In this document: positions 9,408-17,934 of the stretch, piece by piece
How the letters are laid out: every line of letters begins with the position of its first letter
How positions within the stretch are numbered: the stretch's first letter is position 1
DNA from: Streptomyces lincolnensis
Lineage (GTDB): Bacteria; Actinomycetota; Actinomycetes; Streptomycetales; Streptomycetaceae
Reading direction: 5' to 3'
Length of the DNA: 64,000 nucleotides
Assembly (NCBI RefSeq): GCF_001685355.1
Contig: NZ_CP016438.1
Span: 1,302,001 to 1,366,000 of the forward strand
Translations under genes and position numbers: made by a program
Notes under the pieces: model-generated
What the model was told of the DNA's origin: nothing
Seen by the model: only the letters and a program-made list of their open reading frames with translations
The model's database searches: none

Positions 9408-11567
9408 ATGCCGTTGCGAGATGGTGATCCTGCGTCCGTAGGGGGCTACGCCCTGCTCGACAGGATCGGCGCCGGCGGCATGGGCACCGTGTTCCTGGGC
9501 CGCTCGGCCGCCGGACGCAGGGTCGCGGTGAAGCTGGTGCATCCCCAGCTCTGCGAGGACGAGGAGTTCCGCGTCCGGTTCCGGCAGGAGATCGCGGCGG
9601 TCCGGCGGGTCAGCGGGGCGTTCACGGCACCTGTCGTGGACGCCGACCCGGATGCCGAACAGCCGTGGATGGCCACGATGTTCGTACCGGGCCCGAGTCT
9701 GGCGGCCCAGGTGGACAGCGACGGCCCGGTGACCGGGCCGGAGCTGCGCCTCCTGGCGCTGGGACTCATCGAGGCGCTGCGCGAGATCCACCGAGCCGGG
9801 GTGGTGCACCGTGATCTGAAGCCGGGCAATGTGCTGATGGCCGAGGACGGCCCGCGGGTCATCGACTTCGGCATCTCGCGCGCCGCCGACAACCAGACGC
9901 TGACCGTGACGGGCAATGTGATCGGCACGCCCCCGTTCATGTCGCCGGAGCAGCTGCGCTCGCCGCGCGACGTCACCTCCGCCTCCGACGTGTTCTCGCT
10001 GGGCTCGTTGCTGGTCTACGCGGCCACCGGCAACGGACCGTTCGACGCGGACACGCCGTACATGGCCGGCTACCAGGTGATGTACGAGGAGCCGGCGCTG
10101 GAGGAGGTCCCGCAGCCGCTGCGCGACATCGCCGCACGCTGTCTGGACAAGGACCCGGCGGCCCGCCCCGGCCTGACGGAACTGCACGAATGGTTCCGCA
10201 CGCTGCCGGAGGGCGAGACCGCCTCCACCGACGACATCCCCCGTATCGCGCCCCCGGCCCGCGCCGACACCACCGCCGGCCGCGCGATCCCCGGCGCCTC
10301 CACCGAACCCGTCACCCACGGAGGCCGGCCCGGAAAGCGCCGTGGCCGACGGCTCACGTACGCGCTCACGGCCGTCGGCACAGCGGTCGCCGTGACCGGG
10401 CTGGGTCTCGCCGCGGTCAACGCCTTCAGCGGTGACACCCACAACACCGTGCGTACCGCTTCCCTGCCGACCGGCTGGCAGCCCTGGCAGACCACGCTCC
10501 GCCAGAGCTCCGTGTCCGACACGATGATGGACTCCGGCCCACCGGGATGCGTGTCCGAGGGCACCGTCCTGTACTGCGGCGGCGAGGGTTTCACCGTCGC
10601 GAAGGTCGACGCCGCCACCGGCCGCGTCCTGTGGAGGTCCGGCGACTCCGTGCAGAACTCGACGCCGTTCGGCGTACGGAACGGAGTCGTGTACGTCGCC
10701 GAGCAGACCCGGGGCGAGTTCCGGACCGCGGCCGTGCACACCGGCACCGGGAAACGGCTCTGGGCGCGCGAGACCCCGAACGACGACTCGGTCGTGTTCG
10801 ACGGCGGGCTGCTGACGACCACGGGCGACATCGGCGGATTCATCGCGTATGACACGTCGGGGAAGAAGCTGTGGCAGTCACGGAAGGCGGCGTTCTGCGA
10901 CCCGCTGTCCCTGGCCGGCGTTCCCTACGCCGAGTGCACGATCGCCGGCGAACCCGGTCACGTCCCGGTCACCCTGCTGCGCCTCGACCCGGCCGACGGC
11001 ACGGCGCACAGACTCGCGGCCCTGCCGATCGGCTCGAAGGGCCTCGGACAGTCCGGGGGCGAACCTGTCTACGCGCAGCCCGCGGCGGCGGCGAACCAGG
11101 ACGGGGAGATCGAGAGCGAGCGCCGGTACACCACACTGCTGCGGGTCGACCCGCGTACCGGTGCCGTCCGTCCCGTGCCGCTGCCCCGCACCCTGCGCGG
11201 CGCGCCGACCCTGCTCGGCGACGACGTCGTGGTCTTCGCCCAGACCAACGGAACCGTCACCGCGGTGTCCGCCACCGACGGCAAGCAGCTGTGGCAACGG
11301 TCCACCGGCATGGAGGGCCTGTCGCAGCCGGTCCTGTCGACGGCGTACGACCGGATCTACTTCTCCAACCGCATCGGCCGCGTGCTGGCCATGGAGCTGA
11401 GCACCGGACGGGCGCTGTGGCGCACCTCCGCCGTCGACGCCCTGGGGGACGCCTCACAGGACTGGGCGCCCAGCGTGACCCTCGTCCGGGACGCGGTCGT
11501 GGCCATGGCGGGCAACACGCTGTTCTCCGTGGGTCCGGACGGCCCCGGGGCCCAGTCCGCCGACTGA
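9408..11567 (+). CDS. Ser/Thr protein kinase with PQQ-type beta-propeller tail
   Basis: 719 residues. Kinase domain 14-270: glycine loop GAGGMGTVFLG, Lys42, catalytic HRDLKPGN with Asp136, metal-binding DFG with Asp153, and activation segment GTPPFMSPEQL. One membrane helix at about 318-342 is followed by an outward-facing PQQ-like propeller with repeated GKRLWARE and GRALWRT motifs (345-719). This is the AfsK-like layout: a cytoplasmic kinase whose external propeller may sense a ligand or wall fragment. It is long enough to be complete. No adjacent substrate such as an FHA protein is present. Confidence 0.93.
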   Translation: MPLRDGDPASVGGYALLDRIGAGGMGTVFLGRSAAGRRVAVKLVHPQLCEDEEFRVRFRQEIAAVRRVSGAFTAPVVDADPDAEQPWMATMFVPGPSLAAQVDSDGPVTGPELRLLALGLIEALREIHRAGVVHRDLKPGNVLMAEDGPRVIDFGISRAADNQTLTVTGNVIGTPPFMSPEQLRSPRDVTSASDVFSLGSLLVYAATGNGPFDADTPYMAGYQVMYEEPALEEVPQPLRDIAARCLDKDPAARPGLTELHEWFRTLPEGETASTDDIPRIAPPARADTTAGRAIPGASTEPVTHGGRPGKRRGRRLTYALTAVGTAVAVTGLGLAAVNAFSGDTHNTVRTASLPTGWQPWQTTLRQSSVSDTMMDSGPPGCVSEGTVLYCGGEGFTVAKVDAATGRVLWRSGDSVQNSTPFGVRNGVVYVAEQTRGEFRTAAVHTGTGKRLWARETPNDDSVVFDGGLLTTTGDIGGFIAYDTSGKKLWQSRKAAFCDPLSLAGVPYAECTIAGEPGHVPVTLLRLDPADGTAHRLAALPIGSKGLGQSGGEPVYAQPAAAANQDGEIESERRYTTLLRVDPRTGAVRPVPLPRTLRGAPTLLGDDVVVFAQTNGTVTAVSATDGKQLWQRSTGMEGLSQPVLSTAYDRIYFSNRIGRVLAMELSTGRALWRTSAVDALGDASQDWAPSVTLVRDAVVAMAGNTLFSVGPDGPGAQSAD

Positions 11568-11574
11568 GGCCGAG

Positions 11575-11594
11575 CACCCGCCAACACGCGGGTG
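11575..11594 (+). terminator. Short hairpin after the kinase gene
   Basis: CACCCGC (11575-11581) pairs with GCGGGTG (11588-11594) around a 6-base loop, 8 bases after the kinase stop. Only seven pairs and no T-run, so a weak terminator call. Confidence 0.35.
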
Positions 11595-11672
11595 GCGCCG
11601 GTGAATTGACGCTCCGTCGGATTGAGTACGGGTACTCATGTGGACGACGACCGGGAGCCTCACTATACGGAC

Positions 11673-12293
11673 ATGCGATCGATTTCCTTCCCGAAGCCCT
11701 TGCTGGCGGCCGCGCTCGGCGGCGTCGTCGTCCTGGCCGGCTTCGGCACGCAGAACGCCACCGCCGATCAAGTCCCCGCTGCCGGTGTCGCCGCGGCGAA
11801 CGACGGCGCGGAGACACGGTTCCTCGAGTTGGCGAGCCTCATCTCGCAGAGCTGTGCCCCGGACGTCTCCAGCAGCAGCGCCCACGATGTCGCAGCGGCT
11901 TCCACGGCCGACGGCACGGCAGCGGATCCGACCCCCGACTCCACCCTGCCGATCCTGGTCGACGACGTGCCGCTGACCACGGCAGAGGAGTGCGCCGGCG
12001 GGAAGCACGCCCTGCGCATCAGCAAGGCCTTCTCGGGCACGGACACGGCCACGTACGAGGACATGCGGACGAAGCTGACGAGCCTGCGCTACCCGGCCGC
12101 GCGGATCCACCGCATGCCGGACTTCTCGGGCGAACCCGTGGCACGACTCGACCTGCGGGTGGGGGCCGAGCACTTGGCCCTGGAGGTCACCGATACCCAC
12201 CTGGGTGTGATGGTCGAGGCCTTCGGCGCTCCGGAGGGCGTGAGCGTGACCGAGGTCCGGCTGAAGCCTCGACTGGACCCGCCCACGTCCTGA
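11673..12293 (+). CDS. Secreted protein of unknown function
   Basis: 206 residues from ATG 11673 (MRSISFPKPLLAAALGGVVV), chosen because it begins a clean signal peptide; cleavage is likely after NATA or nearby, about residue 31. An upstream in-frame start at 11622 would put 17 charged residues before it. The mature part has a Ser/Ala/Asp-rich first half and two Cys residues (SCAPD, ECAGG). No family recognised. Neighbours on the same strand are unrelated. Confidence 0.7.
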   Translation: MRSISFPKPLLAAALGGVVVLAGFGTQNATADQVPAAGVAAANDGAETRFLELASLISQSCAPDVSSSSAHDVAAASTADGTAADPTPDSTLPILVDDVPLTTAEECAGGKHALRISKAFSGTDTATYEDMRTKLTSLRYPAARIHRMPDFSGEPVARLDLRVGAEHLALEVTDTHLGVMVEAFGAPEGVSVTEVRLKPRLDPPTS

Positions 12294-12405
12294 GGCTCCT
12301 GCCGGCGTTTCCCCCACGGCGCCGGCCCGCCGACGCATCCGGGCGATCACCCGTGTCGGGCCATACTGGCCCGGTCCGCACACAACGGCCTGGCGGGGGA
12401 ACCGG

Positions 12406-12999
12406 ATGCTGACCGGGATCGTGATCGACGCGTTGGATGTCGCGCGCATGGACCGCTTCTGGCGGGAGGCGACGCGGGGCCGGACGGGCGGCCTGCGGCT
12501 GCGGTTCGTGCCGGCTCCGGAGCCGAAAGCGACGTACAAGAACCGACTCCACCTCGACCTGGCCGGGGGGCCGGACTGGGAGACGGAAGTGGCGCGCCTG
12601 CTCGCACTCGGTGCGAGGCGGGTCGACATCGGGCAGGGGGACGTTCCGTGGGACGTGCTGGCGGACCCGGAGGGAAACGAGTTCTGCGTGCTGCGTCCCG
12701 GTCACCCCGGTGTGCTCGCCGACTCCGGTCTCGTCGCGATCTGCCTCGATGTCACCGAGGCGGACTGCTCCCCGCAGGGGGCCTTCTGGGAGGCCCAGAC
12801 CGGCTGGCCGGTGGTCGAGTCCCACGATTGGGGTGTGCGGCTGCGCCGGAGCCCCGGCAGCACGGTCTCGTTGGTGATGGGGCCGCCCGCCGCGCCGAAG
12901 ACGGCGCGCAACAGGCTCCGGTTGGAGGTCGTCCGCCGTGACCGGGAACCGGGCGAGTTCCTCGATGCGGCCGGGAACGAGTTCCACATCACGCGGTGA
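12406..12999 (+). CDS. VOC (glyoxalase-like) tandem-domain protein
   Basis: 197 residues. Two glyoxalase-type modules: residues 1-100 (MLTGIVIDALDVARMDRFW ... WDVLADPEGNEFCVL) and 105-197 (GLVAICLDVTEAD ... FLDAAGNEFHITR), each ending in the DPEGNEF-type motif that closes a VOC fold. Such pairs build one active site or drug-binding pocket; Streptomyces members include metal-free binding proteins, so an enzymatic role is not assured. GGCGGGGGAA lies just upstream of the ATG. Monocistronic. Confidence 0.85.
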   Translation: MLTGIVIDALDVARMDRFWREATRGRTGGLRLRFVPAPEPKATYKNRLHLDLAGGPDWETEVARLLALGARRVDIGQGDVPWDVLADPEGNEFCVLRPGHPGVLADSGLVAICLDVTEADCSPQGAFWEAQTGWPVVESHDWGVRLRRSPGSTVSLVMGPPAAPKTARNRLRLEVVRRDREPGEFLDAAGNEFHITR

Positions 13000-13116
13000 T
13001 CGCTCCCGAGCACCCCGACCAGTCGTCGGCCGGGCGCATCCTGACAGATGACAGGGACCGGTGGGCCGGTGGAGTCCGTACGTTGACGGAAGTCCACCGA
13101 GACCAGGGGGAGAACC

Positions 13117-14460
13117 GTGATCGTCAGACTTCACCGAATCCTAGGAACCCGAAGAACGAGACCCGGGGGAACAGGCCCCGGGAGAACAGGGTGGGGAGAG
13201 CGCTCGTGGGGTCGCCGGGTACGGCTCCTCGTGGCCACGCTCGTGACGGTGGTGAGTCTCGGCCTGCCGGCCGTCGCGGCCACTCCCGCGGCCGCGGCCC
13301 CGGGGTGCGCGGTACTCCAGTCCGGTGCGAGCCCCGCGGCGCAGGCGGCCGTCGAGGTCGCGTGCCGGTACGTCGGTCAGCCGTACGCCTGGGGTGGTGG
13401 TCACGCCCAGGGAGTGCCCGGTCCGAGTCAGGGCATGATCGACCGCACGTCCCCCCTCGAATCGGCCTCGGACCCGACGTACTGGAGCTTCGACTGCATC
13501 GGTCTGGTGCGCTGGGCCTGGTACAAGGCGACCGGCCGGGACCTCATCACCGAGCGCACCACGCAGGCGACCTTCGCGGCGCCGGGGTACGCGCACACGA
13601 AGTTCCTGAAGTCGCAGGGGTCGGGCGTCCTGCTGCCCGGCGACATCATGTACTTCGGCCGTGAGGGCTTCGGCCCGACGCATGTCGCGCTCTACCTGGG
13701 CAACGGCATGATGGTCGAGGCACCGCAGTCGGGCATGAAGATCCAGGTAAACTCCATCAGCGCGCGCTGGGAGCGCTTCCAGGGCGCGTTCCGCCCGCAC
13801 GCCGATGTCACACCGCAGGTCTGGTCCTGGGACGGCCGCGGCGGGCTCCACAAGACCTGGGGCCAGCCCAACCTGCGGCAGGACTCGAACACGGGCAGCC
13901 GTATCAACTTCACCAACGGCAACGGCATCTCCGTGCACGTGCGGGTGCTGTGCCAACGGGTGGGCGAACGGGCCACGCTCGACGGCATGGTGAACAACGT
14001 CTGGTCGTTCCTGCCGGACTACCACAGCTGGATCAGCAACCTCTTCGTACAAGGGCCGGCGCTGCTCAAGGACGTGCCGTCGTGCGGCAACTACCCTGAG
14101 ATCGGGGGCACGTTGGCAGGCGCGGAGAACAACACGTCCTGCGGCGACGGTACGGCGCCCGACTCCGCGGGAGCCTGGACGGCCAAGTCGACCCCCGTCT
14201 TCGGCCGGACCGTGGAGCTGCGCTACAACAGCACCACTCAGTGCGCCTGGGGCCGCATCATCGGCGGCACCGTCGGTGACGAGATCTGGGTCGACCGCAG
14301 CGCCGACGGGGGCCACACCTGGGACTCGATGCTCGGCTTCACCACCATCACCTCGGGCAACGACGCGTACACCACCCAGTGGAACGACGCCGGCCTCGTG
14401 ATGCGGGCCTGCGGCACCAACGGCCCGGGCGGCGCCATCGAGTGCACCGGCTGGTTCTGA
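13117..14460 (+). CDS. Secreted NlpC/P60 peptidoglycan hydrolase with DUF2690-like tail
   Basis: 447 residues from GTG 13117 with a GGGGGAGAA site. Long basic N-region, signal peptide core at 36-55, cleavage near AAAAPG (about 62). NlpC/P60 domain 70-220 with catalytic Cys127 in SFDCIGLVRW and His189 in PTHVALYLG; the third residue was not assigned. A central region follows, then a C-terminal domain (about 340-447) with paired cysteines and the motif VELRYNSTTQCAWGRI, typical of DUF2690. It would cleave cross-linking peptides of the cell wall. Complete, monocistronic. Confidence 0.88.
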   Translation: MIVRLHRILGTRRTRPGGTGPGRTGWGERSWGRRVRLLVATLVTVVSLGLPAVAATPAAAAPGCAVLQSGASPAAQAAVEVACRYVGQPYAWGGGHAQGVPGPSQGMIDRTSPLESASDPTYWSFDCIGLVRWAWYKATGRDLITERTTQATFAAPGYAHTKFLKSQGSGVLLPGDIMYFGREGFGPTHVALYLGNGMMVEAPQSGMKIQVNSISARWERFQGAFRPHADVTPQVWSWDGRGGLHKTWGQPNLRQDSNTGSRINFTNGNGISVHVRVLCQRVGERATLDGMVNNVWSFLPDYHSWISNLFVQGPALLKDVPSCGNYPEIGGTLAGAENNTSCGDGTAPDSAGAWTAKSTPVFGRTVELRYNSTTQCAWGRIIGGTVGDEIWVDRSADGGHTWDSMLGFTTITSGNDAYTTQWNDAGLVMRACGTNGPGGAIECTGWF

Positions 14461-14476
14461 CCCACCGACGGTCGGG

Positions 14477-14517
14477 CCGGCCGGTTCCGGGAGGTCCCTT
14501 CCCCCGGAACCGGCCGG
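14477..14517. terminator. Strong hairpin between convergent genes
   Basis: CCGGCCGGTTCCGGG (14477-14491) and CCCGGAACCGGCCGG (14503-14517) pair perfectly over 15 bases with an 11-base loop. It lies 17 bases after the NlpC/P60 stop and 20 bases from the end of the opposing ATP-grasp gene, so it probably terminates both. Confidence 0.75.
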
Positions 14518-14537
14518 TCGGCCGTCCCGGCTCCGGC

Positions 14538-15521
14538 TCACCCCAGGGCGGTCCGCACCGGCGCCGCGACCGCTCGGCGCCCGCGTTCGACCGAGGCGAG
14601 CGCGTCGAGGTGCGCCCGGATGTACGGAACGGCCACGGCGTCGAGTTCGCCGTCGATGAAGGCCGGGTGCACGTTGACCTCGAAGACGACTCCGCCGTTC
14701 TCGACGGCCAGGTCGACGCCGGCGAAGGGCAGTCCGACCGACGCGGTGGCCGCTACGGCGAGCTCGGCCAGGCGCGTGGGCAGGTCCTCGGGGTCGATGT
14801 GGACCGGCGTCGCTCCCCGGCAGGTGTTGCAGGGGGTCTCCGTCGCGGGCTGGATGTGCTCCCTGGCGTGGACGATCCGCTCCCCCAGCACGAAGACGCG
14901 GAACTGGTGGCGGTGGCCCTCCGCGGTGATGTTCCCCGCGTCCCGGGACAGGAGCCAGTCGGTGCCGCGCCCGGCGTAGAAGTCGATCGCCCGGTCGAGT
15001 GCCGTCGCCGTCGTGAGGTGGAAGGTGTCGTCGCCGCCGGTGCCGACGACGGGCCGCGCCCAGGTGTCCCGACCGAGCCTGTCGAAGGCGGCCATCGCCT
15101 CCTGGCGGCCGGGCCGGGACAGGACGACGGTGTCCATCTGGGCGACTCCGTCCCGGGCGAGGCGTGCCACGGTCAGGTTCTTCTCGGTCGCCGCCCGCCA
15201 GGCGTCGGGGTCCCCGGCGAGTGTCACCACGTCGTGGCGCCGCAGCAGGCGCTGGAAGTCCGCGAGCGGGCGGCGCCGGTGGGGCGGGATCTCGTAGAGG
15301 ACGACCGCGTCGGGCGTGATGTCCAGGTCCTGCTCAGGGACCCGCAGGCGTAAGCGTCCCCCTTCGGGGACCGCGTGGCCCGATCCGCCGGTGGCGAAGT
15401 GCCGTGCGTCGATCCTCACCGGGGGTGTGCCGGTGAGGAGTTCGACGGCTTGTGCCAGGTACTCGCGGCAGCCTTCGGGCGAGGTGGGGTCGGCGATCAG
15501 GGCGATGCGGGGTCGGAACAC
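14538..15521 (-). CDS. RimK-like ATP-grasp ligase
   Basis: 327 residues from GTG 15521. GGAGG stands 5 bases before that GTG, which decides the start over a GTG at 15533 with no such site. The N-terminal half carries RIALIADPTSPEG; the ATP-grasp domain follows, with TEKNLTVARLA, ARPVVGTGGDDTF (ATP-binding Lys-equivalent region) and the metal-binding FAGVDLAV...VVFEVNVHP near residue 290. A CNTC pair (about 236-239) is unusual. It would join a carboxylate to an amine using ATP, but the substrate is unknown: no precursor peptide or partner enzyme adjoins it. Confidence 0.85.
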   Translation of the reverse strand: MFRPRIALIADPTSPEGCREYLAQAVELLTGTPPVRIDARHFATGGSGHAVPEGGRLRLRVPEQDLDITPDAVVLYEIPPHRRRPLADFQRLLRRHDVVTLAGDPDAWRAATEKNLTVARLARDGVAQMDTVVLSRPGRQEAMAAFDRLGRDTWARPVVGTGGDDTFHLTTATALDRAIDFYAGRGTDWLLSRDAGNITAEGHRHQFRVFVLGERIVHAREHIQPATETPCNTCRGATPVHIDPEDLPTRLAELAVAATASVGLPFAGVDLAVENGGVVFEVNVHPAFIDGELDAVAVPYIRAHLDALASVERGRRAVAAPVRTALG

Positions 15522-15884
15522 AGCTGCCTCCACGGAAGCGTTCGACGCCCGCTCGTGCCGCGGGCTCGCGATGGCTCGGCACGAGCGGACTCACGAGTGG
15601 TTCACGAGTGGTTCACGGGTGTTCACGGGTGGTTCCTGTGTCGCGCGTGGTCGTCGGCGCGCGTGTCGCCCTGGAAGCCGCTGCGCCGGAACCGGTTCGG
15701 CGGCAGGGCCGGACGGCCGGTGACCACAGGAGGTTCCGCCCTGCCGCATCCCTTCCGCAGGGCCGTGGCGCCACGGTAGGCGCCCGACGGGTGGCCGGAC
15801 AGGGCGCACGCGAACCGTCCGCCTGCTCCCGGCCCTGCGCCGTCCGCCCCCGCTCGTGCGCCCTGGGGTGGCGTATGAACGGAA
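15522..15884. other. Intergenic region without a convincing gene
   Basis: 363 bases between the ATP-grasp and VOC genes. Short frames exist on both strands but none has a signal or familiar sequence. It must hold the ATP-grasp promoter (minus strand) and contains the repeat array at 15589-15631. Confidence 0.5.
15589..15631 (+). repeat. Four 10-11-base direct repeats, PHO-box-like
   Basis: ACTCACGAGTG, GTTCACGAGTG, GTTCACGGGT and GTTCACGGGTG follow one another without gaps. An array of GTTCAC-type units at 10-11-base spacing is the form of PhoP PHO boxes in Streptomyces. The array lies 68-110 bases upstream of the ATP-grasp start codon. Confidence 0.5.
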
Positions 15885-16262
15885 TCAGGTCTGGGGACGG
15901 TTGCGGCACAGGCAGAACGGATGCCCGGCCGGGTCTGTGTAGACCTGCCAGCCGTAGCCGGCCTCGCCGACGAAGCTCTTCTGGAAGGTGGCGCCCAGCT
16001 CGGTCACCCGGCGCTGCTCGGGCTCGAACTCGTCCACCTCGAAGTCGAGGTGGAACTGCTGCGGATGTTCCTGGCCCGGCCAGCTGGGCGGCTGGTAGTT
16101 GTCCACCTGCTGAAACGACAGCTCGATGCCGTCGTTGCGCAGGTTGACCCAGGTCTCGGTACTGATGTCGGTGTTGATCTCCCAGCCCAGCAGCTCGGCG
16201 TAGAACCCGGCCAGCTTCCAGGGGTCGGGGCAGTCGAGGATGACATCAGTGAACTTCAGCAT
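15885..16262 (-). CDS. VOC family protein (glyoxalase-like)
   Basis: 125 residues, a single glyoxalase/bleomycin-resistance-type fold: starts MLKFTDVILDCPDPWKLAGF and ends GWQVYTDPAGHPFCLC, the usual closing strand. It should form a dimer with the active or binding site between subunits. The ATG at 16262 has no strong ribosome site, but the family normally starts here. It diverges from the arabinofuranosidase gene with 149 bases between. Substrate unknown. Confidence 0.88.
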   Translation of the reverse strand: MLKFTDVILDCPDPWKLAGFYAELLGWEINTDISTETWVNLRNDGIELSFQQVDNYQPPSWPGQEHPQQFHLDFEVDEFEPEQRRVTELGATFQKSFVGEAGYGWQVYTDPAGHPFCLCRNRPQT

Positions 16263-16347
16263 CCGATCATCATAAATCGCGGCGCCGGGCCTCCGCGACG
16301 CGAGAGGCGGCGCCGTACCCCGAGCCCGATCAACGCGCGCCCACCTC

Positions 16348-16385
16348 TTGACCCGGATCCCGCCCGTAGGCGATTTTTATCGATA
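16348..16385 (+). promoter_or_regulatory. Candidate arabinofuranosidase promoter and LacI operator
   Basis: TTGACC at 16348-16353 could be the -35; the following AT-rich GATTTTTATCGATACAAAC contains the palindrome TATCGATA (16378-16385) with a central CG, the usual core of LacI-family operators. It lies 27 bases before the GH51 start, where a repressor would block transcription. Confidence 0.5.
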
Positions 16386-16411
16386 CAAACCGTCTCTCCC
16401 AGGAGCCTCAC

Positions 16412-17929
16412 GTGCCGGACGCCACCGCGGTCATCAACCTCGACATCGAGGGCCCGACGATCAGCCGACACCTCTACGGCCATTTCGCCGAGCACCTCGG
16501 CCGCTGCGTCTACGGCGGCTTCTGGGTCGGTGAGGACTCGCCGATACCCAACGAGGGCGGCATCCGCCTCGATGTCGTCCAGGCCCTGCGCGCCCTGGAC
16601 ATCCCCAACCTGCGCTGGCCGGGCGGGTGTTTCGCCGACGAGTACCACTGGAAGGACGGCATCGGCCCCCGCGAGCAGCGCCCCCGCATGGTCAACACCC
16701 ACTGGGGCAACGTCGAGGAGAACAACCACTTCGGCACCCACGAGTTCATGGCCCTGTGCGAACTCCTCGGCACCGAGCCCTACATCAGCGGCAACGTCGG
16801 CTCCGGCACCGTGCAGGAGATGAGCGAGTGGGTCGAGTACCTCACCCGTGACGGCGACAGCCCGATGGTGCGGCTGCGCAAGGCCAACGGCCGCGAGGAG
16901 CCGTGGCGGGTGAAGTTCTGGGGCATCGGCAACGAGACCTGGGGCTGCGGCGGCAACATGCGCGCCGAGTACTCCGCCGACCTGGCCCGCCAGTACGCCA
17001 CGTACTGCCGCGACCACGGCGACAACACGCTGTACCGCATCGCCTCCGGCGCCTCGGGCGCGGACTACCAGTGGACCCGCACCCTGATGGAGCAGATCAA
17101 CTGCTTCGGCTGCGAGGCCACCCCGCGCACCTTCTTCCAGGGCATCTCCGTCCACCACTACACGCTGTCCGGTCCCTGGGAGGCCAAGGGCAGCGCGACC
17201 GGCTTCGACACCGAGGACTACTACCGGACGATGGTCTCGGCCCGGAAGATCGACGAGATCCTCACCGGCCACTCCACGGTCATGGACCTCTACGACCGGG
17301 GACGTACCGTCGGTCTGGTCCTGGACGAGTGGGGCACCTGGTGGGACGTCGAGCCGGGCACCAATCCGGGCTTCCTGTTCCAGCAGAACACCCTGCGCGA
17401 CGCACTCGTGGCCTCCACCCACTTCGACATCTTCCACAAGCACGCCGCACGCCTGTACATGGCCAACATCGCCCAGACCGTCAACGTCCTCCAGGCCATG
17501 ATCCTCACCGACGGCGACGCGCTGGTGCTGACCCCGACGTACCACGTGTTCGAGATGAACAAGGGCCATCAGGACGCCACGTCGCTCGCCGTGCACCTGC
17601 GCACCCGGGACGCCCACCGCCGTGTCGGCGACACCGAGTTGGAGACCGTGTCCGCCTCGGCGAGCGTCAAGGACGGCAAGGTGCTCGTCTCCCTGTCCAA
17701 CCTGGACGCCGAGGAGCCCGCCGAGGTGACCCTCGATCTGCGCGGCGGCGGCATCGCTGAGCCGGTCGCCCGCATCCTGACGGCCGACCGGATCCAGGCC
17801 CACAACACCCCGGACGCCTCGGCGGCCGTCGCCCCGCGCCCCTTCGACGCCCTGAAGACCACCGACCAGGGCCTGGCCCTCACCCTGCCGCCCCACTCCT
17901 TCGTCACCGTCCAGGCCTCACTGACCTGA
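16412..17929 (+). CDS. abfA: GH51 alpha-L-arabinofuranosidase
   Basis: 505 residues from GTG 16412 with AGGAG upstream. A glycoside hydrolase 51 retaining enzyme: (beta/alpha)8 barrel about 1-380 and C-terminal beta-sandwich about 385-505. Acid/base Glu175 in [12 protein letters not shown] and nucleophile Glu306 in [10 protein letters not shown] are both present. No signal peptide, so it acts inside the cell on short arabino-oligosaccharides or arabinoxylan fragments already imported. It is followed after 5 bases by its probable LacI regulator. No sugar transporter is present nearby. Confidence 0.95.
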   Translation: MPDATAVINLDIEGPTISRHLYGHFAEHLGRCVYGGFWVGEDSPIPNEGGIRLDVVQALRALDIPNLRWPGGCFADEYHWKDGIGPREQRPRMVNTHWGNVEENNHFGTHEFMALCELLGTEPYISGNVGSGTVQEMSEWVEYLTRDGDSPMVRLRKANGREEPWRVKFWGIGNETWGCGGNMRAEYSADLARQYATYCRDHGDNTLYRIASGASGADYQWTRTLMEQINCFGCEATPRTFFQGISVHHYTLSGPWEAKGSATGFDTEDYYRTMVSARKIDEILTGHSTVMDLYDRGRTVGLVLDEWGTWWDVEPGTNPGFLFQQNTLRDALVASTHFDIFHKHAARLYMANIAQTVNVLQAMILTDGDALVLTPTYHVFEMNKGHQDATSLAVHLRTRDAHRRVGDTELETVSASASVKDGKVLVSLSNLDAEEPAEVTLDLRGGGIAEPVARILTADRIQAHNTPDASAAVAPRPFDALKTTDQGLALTLPPHSFVTVQASLT

Positions 17930-17934
17930 CCACC

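Noticed and set aside
12301..12326. GCCGGCG/CGCCGGC hairpin after the secreted-protein gene as a terminator
   Set aside because: Only seven pairs with a 12-base loop; too weak to claim in DNA this GC-rich.
15522..15884. A peptide precursor for the ATP-grasp enzyme (graspetide-like), e.g. a frame ending in repeated EP-V-N units
   Set aside because: The repeats come from the GTTCAC DNA array; no leader-core pattern or consistent ribosome site was found, and the enzyme resembles RimK rather than MvdD types.
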